In this document: one piece after another, positions 48,243 to 58,758 of the stretch
How the letters are laid out: each line of letters starts with the position of its first letter
Numbering within the stretch: the first letter of the stretch is position 1
Origin: Gonatopus flavifemur
Lineage: Eukaryota > Arthropoda > Insecta > Hymenoptera > Dryinidae
Reading direction: 5' to 3'
Assembly: GCA_018340375.1 (NCBI GenBank)
Contig: JAFFJZ010000014.1
Coordinates: forward strand, 558,001-622,000
DNA length: 64,000 nt
Notes under the pieces: model-generated
The model's input: only the letters and a program-made list of their open reading frames with translations
Databases searched by the model: none
What the model was told of the DNA's origin: nothing
Translations under genes and position numbers: made by a program

Positions 48243-50449
48243 ATGTCCGATCAAACCATTGAATTCACAACAACGGAGATGTTGAACGAAGTTAGACCAG
48301 GGGACAATACTGGGTAAGTATTCGCAATTCCAAAATAATTTTTTTCCTGAACAAAGAATAAATACCATCTTAATTTCGACATTTCAGCCATGTCACAGGG
48401 TTTGTGGACTCTGTTATAGATTCAAGTACGGTCGGAAGGAAAGGATCTTTATCATTATCCAAATTTGTTTTGAATAACAACGACCAAAAACGCATAACAG
48501 TCCTCATATGGGAGGAACAGATAAAAAAATACGAGTCTCTAATAAAATGCAATGAGGTAAGTTTGTCCTTTCACCACAGTTTTCCCTATGTACTACTTAT
48601 TTGAATATACTTTTGTGTGTGTGTGTGTGTGTATAAATATATATATATATATTCTGAGAATGGTTCCTCTCTTTTGAAAGTATTGAAATTTTCATTTATT
48701 TACAGATCGTCGAGTTGGGATACGTCGAGGCTTTACCTATCGAAACTCAATTCGTAAGAGCCGCAGAAGGTTTTATGACTTTCGAATTGTCTTCACAAAG
48801 AAACTCTACCATTACGTTCCATGGGCCAATGGATAGGAACAACAACATCTTGCAAGGAACTGAATTGATCCTTATTGAATATGCTGCAGCATATGATGGA
48901 TTGAAAAGTAGGTACCAGGTGTGTAAGTATGAAACCGGAATTCGCCCATAGGTGGCGCTGGATGTCGATGCAGTTACCGACACATCACGTCAGCGGTGTC
49001 TTGTTATTGTATTGATATCCAACAAAGATTTCCAACTCACAATAACACGAGTTTCATTCAACAGCATCAGTTCATTAGAGATAAACATGTCGAGTTTTGT
49101 GCCAACGAATCACGATTTGCGGACGGCACTACTTTTCTGTTCTCATCTGAAGAAAACCGCAGCCGAATCGCATCGAATGCTTGTGGAGGCGTTTGGTCAG
49201 TATGCTCTCGGTGGAACGCAGTGTTTCGAGTGGTTCAAACGGTTCAAAAGTGGCGATTTTGACGTCAGGAACGAAGAACGTGGAAGACCACCGAAAAAGT
49301 TCGAAGACGCTGACCTGCAAGCCTTGTTGGACGAAGACGACTCTCAAACACAACAACAACTGGCGGATCAGTCGGAGGTGACCCGAGAAGCCATCTTCCT
49401 TCGTTTGAAAGTCATGAGAAAGATACAAAAGGTGGGGAAATGGGTTCCACATAAACTCAATGGAAGACAGCAGGAACACCGCAAAACATCATGCGAAATG
49501 CTGCTCGCCAGGTTCCAAAGGGAGTCATTTCTCCATCGAAGTGTGACTGGCGATGAGAAGTGAATATATTCCGAGGATTCTAAGCGCAGAAAGTCGTGGG
49601 TTACTCCGGGTGCACCATCAACATCGACGGCAAGACCAAACCGCTAGGGACGAAAGACAAATGCTGTGTGTTTGGTGGCAGCAGAAGTGCGTAATCTACT
49701 ACGAGCTGCTGAAACCTGGGAAAACTGTCAATACTCAACGCTACCGACAACAAATGATCGATTTGGATCAAGTTTTGCGTGAAAAACGACCAGAATACCA
49801 ACAAAGACAACACAAGGTGATTTTGCTGCATGACAATGTACCAGCACACAAAGCAAAACAGGTCCAGGAAACGATGGAGTGGTTCCGTTGGGAGATTCTT
49901 CAGCACGCGCCTTACTCACCGGACCTTGGCCCATCCGATCACTACTTGTTTGCATCGATGAGACACGCACTTGCAGCGCTTTACTCCTTACGAAGATGTA
50001 CGGAAATGGCTCGATGACTGGTTTGCCTCAAAAGAGCAACAGTTCTTTTGGCGCGGAATCCACAAATTGCCAGAAAGATGGAAAAAATGTATAGATGGCG
50101 ACGGACAATACTTCGAATAAGTCACTTTGTATCATATCATTACGATAAACGTGTTCTTCCTGTACAAAAATTCCGGTTTCATACTGACACACCTGGTATG
50201 TATTTTCCAATACATATTTCGTACATTAATTTTTCCTTCACATCATATATTTTCAAATGGAATACATATACTTCACATTATTATTTGATTTTTGTTGTAG
50301 AAATTGAAGGTCAGATCAATTTCGAATTTTCCCAAGTGGCCACTGGGAACGGGGATTTCAGTTTTGTGAGCGGCAGCATCACTGATGGAGCTTATAACAT
50401 ACGTACCCAGGCAGCGAAATATGGAAACATTGTGAGATACACCATGTGA
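48243..50449 (+). CDS. palindrome gene, right copy: 196-aa OB-fold-like protein
   Basis: Four exons: 48243-48313, 48388-48556, 48706-48907 and 50301-50449, together 591 nt with TGA at 50447-50449. All introns are GT-AG, phases match at each junction, and the start has context AACAATGTC. Residues 25-85 (GFVDSVIDSS, SLSLSKFVLNNNDQKRITV, WEEQIKKYESLI, VELGYVEALP) fit the strand-strand-helix-strand order of an OB fold of the RPA type, suggesting single-stranded nucleic-acid binding; this is inference from pattern only. Residues 86-150 are rich in beta-like segments. The third intron holds a whole mariner. Transcription might continue to a further exon near 51801-51923, which has a good acceptor (TTTCAG) and a short open frame. 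I do not recognise the family. Confidence 0.72.
48611..48652. repeat. (GT)n(AT)n microsatellite
   Basis: Mirror image of the tract at 44533-44588, in the second intron of the right gene copy. Confidence 0.95.
48915..50196 (+). mobile_element. mariner element, mellifera-like
   Basis: 1282 bp bounded by TA at 48913-48914 and 50197-50198. The terminal repeats CCAGGTGTGTAAGTATGAAA and the complement of CCAGGTGTGTCAGTATGAAA match at all but one of the first 27 positions. It is absent from the mirrored place in the left arm, so it inserted after the palindrome formed. It lies 8 bp past an exon, inside the third intron. Confidence 0.95.
49087..50120 (+). pseudogene. mariner transposase (D,D34D), broken
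   Basis: From ATG at 49087. The N-terminal half has the paired helix-turn-helix domain, with HLKKTAAESHRMLVEAFG and the linker GRPPKKFEDADLQALLDEDD. The first catalytic Asp is in VTGDEK; the next codon, normally Trp, is TGA (49561-49563). A frameshift near 49650 and another near 49975 follow. The second and third Asp are in LLHDNVPAHKAK and YSPDLGPSDHYLF, giving the D,D34D pattern of mariner. The C-terminus WKKCIDGDGQYFE ends at TAA 50118-50120. The sequence style resembles the mellifera subfamily. It has one stop and two frameshifts and is inactive. Confidence 0.93.
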
Positions 50450-50584
50450 AAACATGTGAGAATACAAGGGAATATCAGAAGGGATCGATGTAAGTTTTTA
50501 TTGACGTTACTCCAATTTATATGGAGATATGAATAAAATATGATTGATTTGCATATAACGGAAAATATATAATATATATTCATA

Positions 50585-50835
50585 GCGGCACACGGATCTT
50601 TCAGATATGACATGAACATGCTTAGAACTTCCAAATAAGACTCGGGAATATCGAATATCATGTCGAAATAAAGAAATACGTGTTCAATATTTATCCATCA
50701 GGAACACAGAAAAGAATATTTCACGTGAATTTGAAATTTGATTGTAAATTTCCCATGGAATGACCCATATATATCGAAAGCGGCACACGGATCTTCCAGG
50801 TATGACATGAACATGCTTAGAACCTCCGAATGAGA
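50585..50835. repeat. 195-bp tandem duplication with transposon-end remnant
   Basis: GCGGCACACGGATC through ATGCTTAGAAC occurs twice (about 50585 and 50780). Between the two lie about 140 bp (50643-50783) identical in kind to the left end of the transposon at 40117, in reverse orientation. The left arm has the flank only once, next to the complete transposon. Confidence 0.8.
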
Positions 50836-51800
50836 CTGTTTTGGATGATCACCTCCTATGCATGTCCACGGGATACTGTACGCATTATAATTCCTCTTGG
50901 TACTGCTTGGGATGTAATATATGAATACAAAAATGATCAAAATATAAATATGCATTAGGGAGATACCAGTATATCATCCGAGTAAACATTTTTTCTGTAA
51001 GATTTCTTCGAACTGAATTCATGGAAGAGTCTGAAATTTCTAGAGAATAATATTCGATACTTGATCTATTGCAGGACAGGGCTCCAATTTCAAATTTCGA
51101 ATAAAATTATCTTTCATACCGACTAAAAAAAAACCTCTTCTTCGGAATTTGAAATTCGAGCCCTGTACTGCAATACATAAAGTATCACAGACTATTCCCT
51201 TGAAATTTTTTCAAACTGTTTCATACATTCGATTCGGAGAAATCTTACAGGAAACATATTCACTTGGATGACCGAGTTTTAATGCAAAACTGCAAAGAAT
51301 CCAAAATAATTCAGAAACATTCCGAGACATGCGAAAGGGTGTTGGAAAATTTTTGAAAACTCTGTTCAAATGATTCAGAGAAATTCATATGAATTTTCAG
51401 AGATGATTTCCGAGACTTCTCTATCTATCTACGTTCTTAAAAAGCTAGAATTCCGGAGATTGAATTCTTCGGAATGTAAAATTCGGGCCCTTCGCCACCG
51501 TGGATAGATAAAGTCTCAGAAAATCATCCCCGAAAATTCAAGATTTTCTTATGAATTCAGTTTCGAGTATTTTGGTGCGGAAAAAACGTCTTCGAATGAT
51601 AATTCTGGTATCCTTCCAAAATGAAACATAAATATTCATTGGGTTATAGAAGAAATTGGATGGAAACAATAGGAATAAAAAAGTATGGAAAATATAATAT
51701 ATAATATGATATAATCCAGTATAAATATTTCCTACCAAAGATATGAATAGAAAAATGTATAAAACATAAATATTCAGTAAAAGTAATTTGAAAATGATAT

Positions 51801-51923
51801 TCATTTCAGATGGAACTTCTTACATGCAAATTGAAGACGCCACAAGCATTGAATTGATAGATGAAGCTACTCTAACACCCCAACAATTAAAAAATGGGTT
51901 CAGGGCACCATGAGACGTAATAT
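51801..51923 (+). other. candidate terminal exon of the palindrome gene
   Basis: TTTCAG precedes an open stretch reading GTSYMQIEDATSIELIDEA and ending in TGA at about 51911. The mirrored sequence at 24240-24345 is also open, though it lacks six bases, in frame. Conservation of the frame in both arms hints at a real exon, but I cannot match its phase to a donor in the preceding exon. Confidence 0.4.
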
Positions 51924-51929
51924 TGGATC

Positions 51930-53162
51930 GAATTCATTCATTGTCACATGGCCTATTGTGAAATTGATTCCTTCTCATACAATGAGCTTCATTTTCAATT
52001 CGTTTTTCAATTCATGTCTCCACTTTTGAATGAGATTTGTTGAGGATATGATGAATTAGTGGAACGCAATGTTTTGTTCTCGATATATTGTGATATCTGA
52101 GTTTACAAACGGTCAAAAGAAATATTGGATTTTTGTATCTTCGAGATAGAGAGAAATATCAAACTATCATGATATTATCTATAGAATTGAGAGAAGAATT
52201 CAATTTTCTAGTTTCTCTTTTCAATTCATGTTTTCTTCTCTTCAAAATAAACACATAATAATTTGTTTCTGATCATAGATTAGGAATGATCGAGGAGAAT
52301 ATCGAACTGTTATCTCTTCGAGGTAGGGAGAAATATTGAATCATTATGACTTTATCTTCGACATCGAAAAGAACAATTTCATTTTCCAGTTCATTATCCA
52401 ATTCATATTTTCATCTTTTCGAGTGGAACAATTTCTCAGAATATCAATTGGTGATGAAAAATGCTTCGTTTTAAATCTAATTGTGATATCTTAAGGAGAC
52501 TCGAGCACGGAGAAGTGGGGGAGAGGAGAAGTCCAATTTTGCGCAAATTTTTTTCAGTAGGCACATAATCAATACAAATTCTCAGTAAATAATAACGGAT
52601 CACATACTTGGGATTGCGCATTGTCGCGCAATTCGAATTTTCCAATGATTTATGAAGGCTAAAAAATGAAATTGTAAAGGTTGTTGACGTTTGGAGATTC
52701 AAATTTGAAAGTTTTATTCTATTGCCTTCATGAATCATCGGAAAATTCAAAGTCTGTGAAAATGCGCAATCTCAAGTATGTAATTCTTTATTATTCACCT
52801 CAAATTTGTAATAATTACGTACCTTTTGAAAAAAGTTCACGCAAAATCTGACTTTTGCCCTTCCCCATCTTCTCATGTTCGAGTCCCCTTGACGTAGAAA
52901 TGATTGAAAATAATATCGAATTGTCATATCTTTAAGAGGAAAGGAGAAATACTGAATTAATATGATAATATTTTTGAAATTAGAGAAATAATTTCATTTC
53001 TCAATTCGTTTCCCATTTCATGTTTCAAATTTCTTCTAATAAGATTTCTCAAAACATGAATCAGTAATAAGCGATATCTTGTTTTCGATATAATTGTAAT
53101 ATTGTAGTTTTTAACAATGTTTTGTTCTCGATCTACTCATTATATCTTAGCTTATAAGTGAT
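51930..53162. repeat. degenerate tandem units at the right arm end
   Basis: Mirror of 22997-24240. Units with TATTGAATCATTATGAC, CGATATATTGTGATAT and ATTTCATTTTCCAGTTC-type blocks recur every 160-290 bp. No gene. Confidence 0.6.
52491..52892. mobile_element. foldback MITE in right arm
   Basis: TTAAGGAGACTCGAGCACG and the complement TTCGAGTCCCCTTGA bound about 200-bp inverted arms. It is the same insertion as 23267-23668. Confidence 0.85.
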
Positions 53163-53667
53163 AGGGGGTGAATACCATGAGTTATTGTATGAATTCACAT
53201 AAACACATTGAGACATAATTCATTGTTGACGAGTGAAAAATATTGTCAACGTGATCAACATGAATGTTTTGAGAATGCTACAAAGTACTGTGAATTCGGA
53301 TTTCGCCGAAATCTATGTATATCATCCTCCCCGTGGGATGATTGCGGGTCTTCCAGGGGATATTCTTGATACTCGTCCTTGATATCCTTTTTATCCATCC
53401 TTGGTAGTATCTGCTTCCTTTACGTGGTGGGAAGGATAAGTACCTCAGATTTGGGTCTCTTTTCCGGGTGGAATAAACTACTCGAGAGGGAGAGTACAAA
53501 CTGAGAGAAACTAAATCATCCCAACGCCAGGAACATTGGCGAAAACGGAGGGAAAGAAAGGGGAAACTACCTTCCTTGACATCTCTTAATATTCCCGAGG
53601 GAATGAAATTTTTTTCTGAGCCTAGAATTTTGAAATTTCAATTTATTGGAGAGAAAGCGACAAAAAC
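53163..53667 (+). other. flank and probable LINE 5' region
   Basis: Past the palindrome end. The GC-richer DNA from about 53500 probably begins the LINE. Its exact 5' end is not identifiable. Confidence 0.5.
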
Positions 53668-54624
53668 ATGATGCCGTCCTCTCGAGCAGAATATTCCGGA
53701 GGTAAAATAGCCTCCCTTTCGGATCCCCGGGTGGAGGCTGCTCGAGAGAGCTTCATCAAACAAGATAGAGAATCGAAGGAGATAGGGAAGAAAGAGAACA
53801 TTCTTCGAGTCGGAGCGTGGAATGTTAGATCACTGAGACAAACAGAAAAGCTAGAAAATTAGAAATTAGAAATGGATAGGTTACGTATCGATGTAATGGG
53901 AATTCGCGAAATGAGATGGCCGCAAGAAGGGGATTTCTGGAGTGGGGATTATAGAATCATTCATACAGGATCAAAGAATGGTCAAGCAGGTGTGGGAATT
54001 ATAATGCATAAAAGGGTGGGGAATAGGATAGGAAATTATTTGCAACATAGCAAACGCGTAATGATGGTCAGAGTTAGAAGAAAACCGGTAGACACTGTTA
54101 TAGTTCAAGTATACATGCCCACATCTGCGTACTCAGAGGAAGATATCGGAAAAACGTACGATGAAATAGGGGAAGTAATAGAATATGTGGAGGGAGAGGG
54201 GAATTTGATAATTATAGGCGACGGGAATGCGGTAGTAGGGCAAGGAAAAGAGGGCAACACGACAGGAGATTTTGCGTTAGAAAAAAGAAATGAAAGGGGA
54301 CAACGTTTTATCGAATTCTGTGAGAGCCATAAAATGGTTATTACCAACACAATATTCGAAAACCATCCAAGCAGGATCTCTACTTGGAAAATGCCAGGAG
54401 ATACAGCAAGATATCAAATTGATTACATATTGGTGGAACAAAGATTAAGAAATCAAGTGAAAAGCTGTAAAACTTATCCAGGCGCGGATATAGATAGTGA
54501 TCACAATATGTTGCTCATGAAATGTTCTCTGAAATTCAAAGCTCTGGCGATGAGAAGGAAAATGCAAAAAAGATGGAATCTGAAGAATCTCAAACAAGAA
54601 CAAAAAAGGAGGCATACAAAGTGA
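53668..54624 (+). pseudogene. LINE endonuclease region
   Basis: ATG at 53668. EEP-nuclease motifs occur in order: RVGAWNVRSL, MGIREMRW (metal-binding Glu), VYMPTSAYSEED, IIIGDGNAVVG (Asp and Asn of the active site), YQIDYILV and DIDSDHNMLLM (the terminal SDH). A TAG at 53860-53862 interrupts the frame after WNVRSL. A frameshift near 54540 leads into the linker that continues to the reverse transcriptase. The nuclease would nick target DNA for target-primed reverse transcription. Catalytic residues look complete, so decay is recent to moderate. Confidence 0.92.
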
Positions 54625-55146
54625 TGTTGGACGGGAAATTGGAGGATCGACAAGAGAAAGACTTGGAAATAGAGAGTAGATGGACAAATATGAAGAGGAA
54701 TATAGAACAATGTGCGGATGAAATTTTGAAGAACGATGGAGTACAACCTAAGAAATCATGGATAACAGAAGAAATTTTCGATTCGGTCACATGAAAGGAG
54801 GAAATACAAGAATAAGAGTGTAGCGAGCATGACCAGCAGACATACAAGGCACTGAGGGATAAAATAATAAGAGAATCAAGGGAAGCGAAAGAACAATGGT
54901 TAGAGTGAAAATATCAGGATATAGAAGTGAAATTACATTCAGGGAAAATAGATGAGGCATATAGGATTGTTGAGAGATTTTTTGAACAAATCGAATCCAG
55001 AAGCAGTAACATCAAAAATTTACTAGGGAGACAGTTGATAAGAACGGAGGAAAAAATAGAACAATGGACTAACCATTTAGATGATCTGTATAAAGGAAGC
55101 GATAATATAGGATTTTGAGAGGGAGGAAGATGTCAATGACGAAGAA
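54625..55146 (+). pseudogene. LINE linker between endonuclease and RT
   Basis: A charged, helix-rich stretch (for example LEDRQEKDLEIESRWTNM and RIVERFFEQIESRS) with stops at 54792, 54813 and 54906 and a frameshift near 55110. It corresponds to the connecting region of RTE proteins. Confidence 0.75.
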
Positions 55147-56623
55147 TTGGGAGATTCAATTTTGAGATCAGAATTCGACAGGGCTTTGAAAGAATTGAAA
55201 ATTAATAAGGCACCAGAATCAGATGGCATAAGTGCGGACCTTATCAAAGCCTCCAGTCAAAGAACTCATGACGCACTGTTTGAATTGGTCAGAGACATGT
55301 ACGAGAGACGAGAGGTACCGAAAGATCTCCAGAAGAATAAAATTGTCACCATTCCGAAAAAACAAGGAGCAGACAAATGCGAGAACTACAGAATGATTAG
55401 TTTCACTTCACATGCCCCGAAAATACTGACAAAAATCATATACTGGAGAACAGAAAATGAAATAGAGAGTAGATTAGCCGGAGATCAGTTTGGTTTTAGG
55501 AAAAATAGGGGAACGCGGGTAACACTATTAGCACTCAGAACAGTCGGAGAGAAAAGTCTAGAGTTAAAAAAGTCTGTGTATATAGGTTTTGTAGATATAC
55601 AAAAAGCATTCGATAATGTTGATTGGGAGAAAATGTTCACGATTCTGAAGAAGGTAGGGATTAATTTCAAGGATAGGAGAATAATATATGAATTATATAA
55701 GAATCAAACCGCAATAATAGAAATAGAGGGTCAAAAAGGAGGAGCACAAATTAAAAGAGAGGTGAGACAAAGATGCTCACTATCGCCGTTGATTTTCAAT
55801 TTGTATATAGAAGAAGCGATGAACGAAGTGAAGGAACAAGTGCAATTGAAATTACAGATTCGAGGTGAAAATGTGAGCATGCTGAGATTTGCGGATGACA
55901 TAGCTATATTAGCTACGAGTGGTGCTGAGTTAGAAAATACTCTCAACACGATGAAAACAATATTACTAGAAAACTATTGTATGAATATAAATGAGGACAA
56001 AACAAAATTCATGATTTGTGCAACAGCGGAAACACCAAGGAAAACGACAATCAAAATAGATGCAGAGACTATCCAGCAAGTCAAAGAATTCAAATATCTA
56101 AGGAGCATAATTACAGAAAACGGTGAAAGTGAGGAAGATATGAGTAAGAATAGCACAAGGAAAACAGGCTTTCCGCCAAAAGAAACAGTTACTGTGTTCG
56201 AAGAATATCAGCTTAGCAGTAAGGGAGAAATTCTTGAAGAGTTACGTTTGGAGCACAGCATTATATGGTTGCGAAATTAGAAACAACCATATGGAATATG
56301 GAACAATTGGAAAAACGGACCAACGAAGGCTGGAAGCTTTTGAAATGTGGTGTCATAGAAGGTTGCTTAGAGTAAAGTGGATAGAGAGAGTGAGAAATGG
56401 AGAAGTACTTGAGAAGGTGAATGAAAAGAGAAGTCTTTTGAGACAGATCGTGAAAACAACAAGTAATCTGATAGGGCACACATCAAGGCATGATAGCTTA
56501 TTGAAAACAATATTGGAAGGAAAAATGAATGGTGAAACTCGGAGAGGTAGACCTAGATTAAGTTATATGAAGCAAATTATACAAGATAAGGGTTGTCGTA
56601 GATATGCAGAAATTAAACGGTGA
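55147..56623 (+). pseudogene. LINE reverse transcriptase region
   Basis: A 377-codon open stretch (55147-56280) carries the RT motifs: RALKELKINKAPESDGIS, the KNKIVTIPKKQGADKCENYR block, FGFRKNRGTRVTLLALR, GFVDIQKAFDNVDWE (first Asp), VRQRCSLSPLIFNLYIEEAM and LRFADDIAILA (the catalytic FADD pair). A frameshift near 56240 moves the C-terminal domain into another frame, with MWCHRRLLRVKWIERVRN, a conserved feature of RTE and related LINEs, ending at 56621-56623. It copies RNA into DNA at the nicked target. Confidence 0.93.
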
Positions 56624-56680
56624 GCGGATAATAAGCAGGGCTGGAGGATTTCATCAAACCAGTCATAAGACTGATTACTT

Positions 56681-56706
56681 CATGATGATGATGATGATGA
56701 TGATGT
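56681..56706. repeat. (GAT)n tail of the LINE
   Basis: About eight GAT/ATG triplets forming the 3' tail of the RTE element. Confidence 0.92.
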
Positions 56707-56887
56707 ATAACACATCACTTACCACTCAGTGTTTTCAATTGATCGAAAAGTCTTTGAGAACTCTCAAATAACGTACATGTATTGAAACCAAACGGATTAT
56801 ATTAATTTTAATCTGCCGTTAATTTCTCGTTCCAGGGATATAACATCCATTCTTTGAACGATGTATATTTTTTCCTTAATCCTGACT

Positions 56888-57130
56888 TTAATTCTTCTTC
56901 TTATCAGAGGGCCTGCGGTCCCCCGAACCCCTCGCGGTGGGGTTCTGCCTCTGCACCCCACCAGGGGTTTCGCCCCTGGGGCCCATCAAGGGCTCCGCCC
57001 CTGGACCCCTTCTCTCGCTTCGTCCTGATGTACTTCGTAAGAGCACTTTTCGCACATTGTGAGGAAAAACAGTATGTGTATCTCGTGCGCATTGGTGACC
57101 CCTCACTGGCGTGATTCGTCGTCCTCGCTC
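56888..57130. other. GC-rich hairpin island
   Basis: Base composition jumps sharply. At least three hairpins follow one another: GAACCCC/GGGGTTC (56925-56945), CCAGGGG/CCCCTGG with a TTTCG loop (56961-56979), and an AGGGC/GCCCCT pair near 56989-57002. Open frames exist on both strands (56854-57114 plus, 56888-57358 minus), but both are explained by composition. It looks like part of a foreign or mobile sequence. Confidence 0.7.
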
Positions 57131-57458
57131 CGCTCGTGCGGGAATCACCAACTTTGCGCACTTGTTACACAATGTACTATTCCCCACAGTTTTCAATCGA
57201 TTGGGATGAACCTCATACCGGGCCGCTATTGGATCATAACTTGAATGTGGTTTTCCATTGCAATCGGATAATAGGAAGCGGTAAATATGTGCGGTCGGAA
57301 AATCAGAATTTCTCATATAATATTCCGCAACATTTCCAAAACGGGTCATCTGATCCATTCTACAATTGATAAGTCACGAGTCCTCTCCAAGACGGATATA
57401 TTGAATGAAGAATTATTCCGAGCGGTGCATCTTGAGGAGAGTTATCGTGCACCAAAGA

Positions 57459-57900
57459 ATCACTCTGGTGAAAATGGAAGCGGGAAGGAAGAGTGAACAA
57501 AGCGTATGTTGGAGGGGAACCGGAACATTGATGAAAAGTATTTGAAAATTGAATGAGAGGGATACCAAGAGTGAATGAACAGGGAATTGAAGCAAAGGAA
57601 GCGTATAAAATTCGTGAAACCGAAATAAAAAAATTGCAATCCGTAGCGAGGATCGAACCGATGACTTTCAATACTAGTAGACGAGGATTTTATCCACTGA
57701 GCCATGAATCGTCGTCGGAATGAGCTGCTTATAGATATTATTGGAAGTCAGAATAGGTATGATTCGCACACGCTCAATGTAACCCACTACCACTTCAGAA
57801 GCGTGTGTGAAACGGAATCGAGAGCTCATGAAGCGTATATGGAACGTATGATTTCATCACTCCGCAGCAAGCGGGCATTACACACACACACAATTACAAC
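57459..57900 (-). repeat. tRNA-like dispersed repeat, copy 2
   Basis: It aligns along about 440 bp with 62068-62569: CTGGTGAAAATGG at the left, AAGCGTATGTTG, a tRNA-like core, GAAGTCAGAATAGGTATGA, and GAACGTATGATTT at the right. It is a SINE or a MITE that captured a tRNA-like promoter. Confidence 0.75.
57641..57715 (-). repeat. tRNA-like core in copy 2
   Basis: On the minus strand: A-box-like TGGCTCAGTGGATAA (57694-57705 region) and B-box GGTTCGATCC (57650-57660). Acceptor and T stems do not pair convincingly, so it is not a functional tRNA. Confidence 0.65.
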
Positions 57901-57931
57901 CTGAGAGAAAACTGAACAACTTCTTCATTCA

Positions 57932-58092
57932 TCATTTTTTGATCTGAGGCCCAGTTTAAGAGTTGACTTCAATCGATCGAAGAAGCTACATACGTCCACT
58001 CATTTATCATTGGAGTAACCGATGTCCTTGCTACCTGAATGATCAACTCATTTTGTTCATACCTTTGAAACTGAGCCTCAGATCAAAAAATG
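57932..58092. mobile_element. 161-bp MITE
   Basis: The ends CATTTTTTGATCTGAGGCCC and the complement of CCATTTTTTGATCTGAGGCTC pair over about 25 bp, continuing to CAGTTT. No gene. Confidence 0.8.
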
Positions 58093-58202
58093 GTTACAGG
58101 AAAAGTCGTTCAGTATTCTCTCGGCAATACGCTGGTGAAAGACGGGTGGCAATTTTTTGCAACACCATGTATAGTAGTATCACAAATTTTCAAGAAAAAA
58201 CG

Positions 58203-58237
58203 GCATGCGGCGCGTGCGAAGCACGCGCGTGCCATGC
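58203..58237. other. strong GC-rich hairpin
   Basis: GCGCGTGC, a GAA loop and GCACGCGC form a perfect 8-bp stem (58210-58228), extended outward by GCATG/CATGC-like pairing. It is strikingly GC-rich in AT-rich surroundings. Confidence 0.7.
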
Positions 58238-58339
58238 TAGTCTACCACAAATTCGTGGTCAAAATATTAACAGTTGGTAGTTTCATTTTTATTTTCACAG
58301 TGAAACTATCAATTGTCAATACATCGATTACGAATTTTC

Positions 58340-58436
58340 AGTAGACTCACTACGAATGTTTTTCAGCGATCCCCGTTTTCCCTAGATTGACAGTCATTTT
58401 CCTAAATATCAATAGACCAGGTCTTTCGGTGTGGGT
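58340..58436. repeat. interspersed repeat, inverse of 9585-9690
   Basis: Contains GATTGACAGTCATTTTCC and ACCAGGTCTTTCGGTGTG, the reverse complement of the repeat near 9590. Confidence 0.6.
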
Positions 58437-58758
58437 TACTGTGCAAATTCGGAGCGATACAAATTCAGAAATGGATTTTCACTTAAAAATATGAAATTCT
58501 ATGAATGCAAAGCAAAACGTAACAGATCTGATTGAAACTCAAGTCACTCAACAGTCAAATTTTAGTATGGATTTTGTTTTGTAATTTTTTCAGCATCTTA
58601 AATGTTAGTCAGATTTGTTACTTTTTGATTCGTATTTAAGGTCTTTTGTATTTTCAAGTCAACATTCATTCTCTGAACCTCACTGTTTCAGGTTCATCCA
58701 GATTCATTAAAGAAACTATAAAAGAATCGAAGTTGAAGTTAGTATTTATATAAAATTC

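Larger units (their letters stand above)
46757..53162. repeat. giant palindrome, right arm
   Basis: Inverted copy of the left arm (39187-46443 plus 22997-24465). It ends at CTTATAAGTGAT, the mirror of the left start ATCACTTATAAG. It contains the intact spliced gene, a mariner (48915-50196), a 195-bp tandem duplication (50585-50783) and the shared MITE (52491-52892). The flanks beyond 22997 and 53162 are unrelated, so these are true arm ends. Confidence 0.93.
53500..56706 (+). mobile_element. RTE-type non-LTR retrotransposon (LINE)
   Basis: One strand carries an apurinic-type endonuclease followed by a reverse transcriptase, and the element ends in a run of about eight GAT triplets (56681-56705). 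Simple-repeat tails of this kind are typical of RTE-clade LINEs. The protein style is that often annotated as craniofacial development protein 2-like in insects. No clear target duplication is seen. Confidence 0.88.

Noticed and set aside
22997..53162. Bracovirus or other viral proviral segment
   Set aside because: No viral structural or virulence gene motif is recognised. The palindrome gene and inserts are explained by transposons and an OB-like protein.
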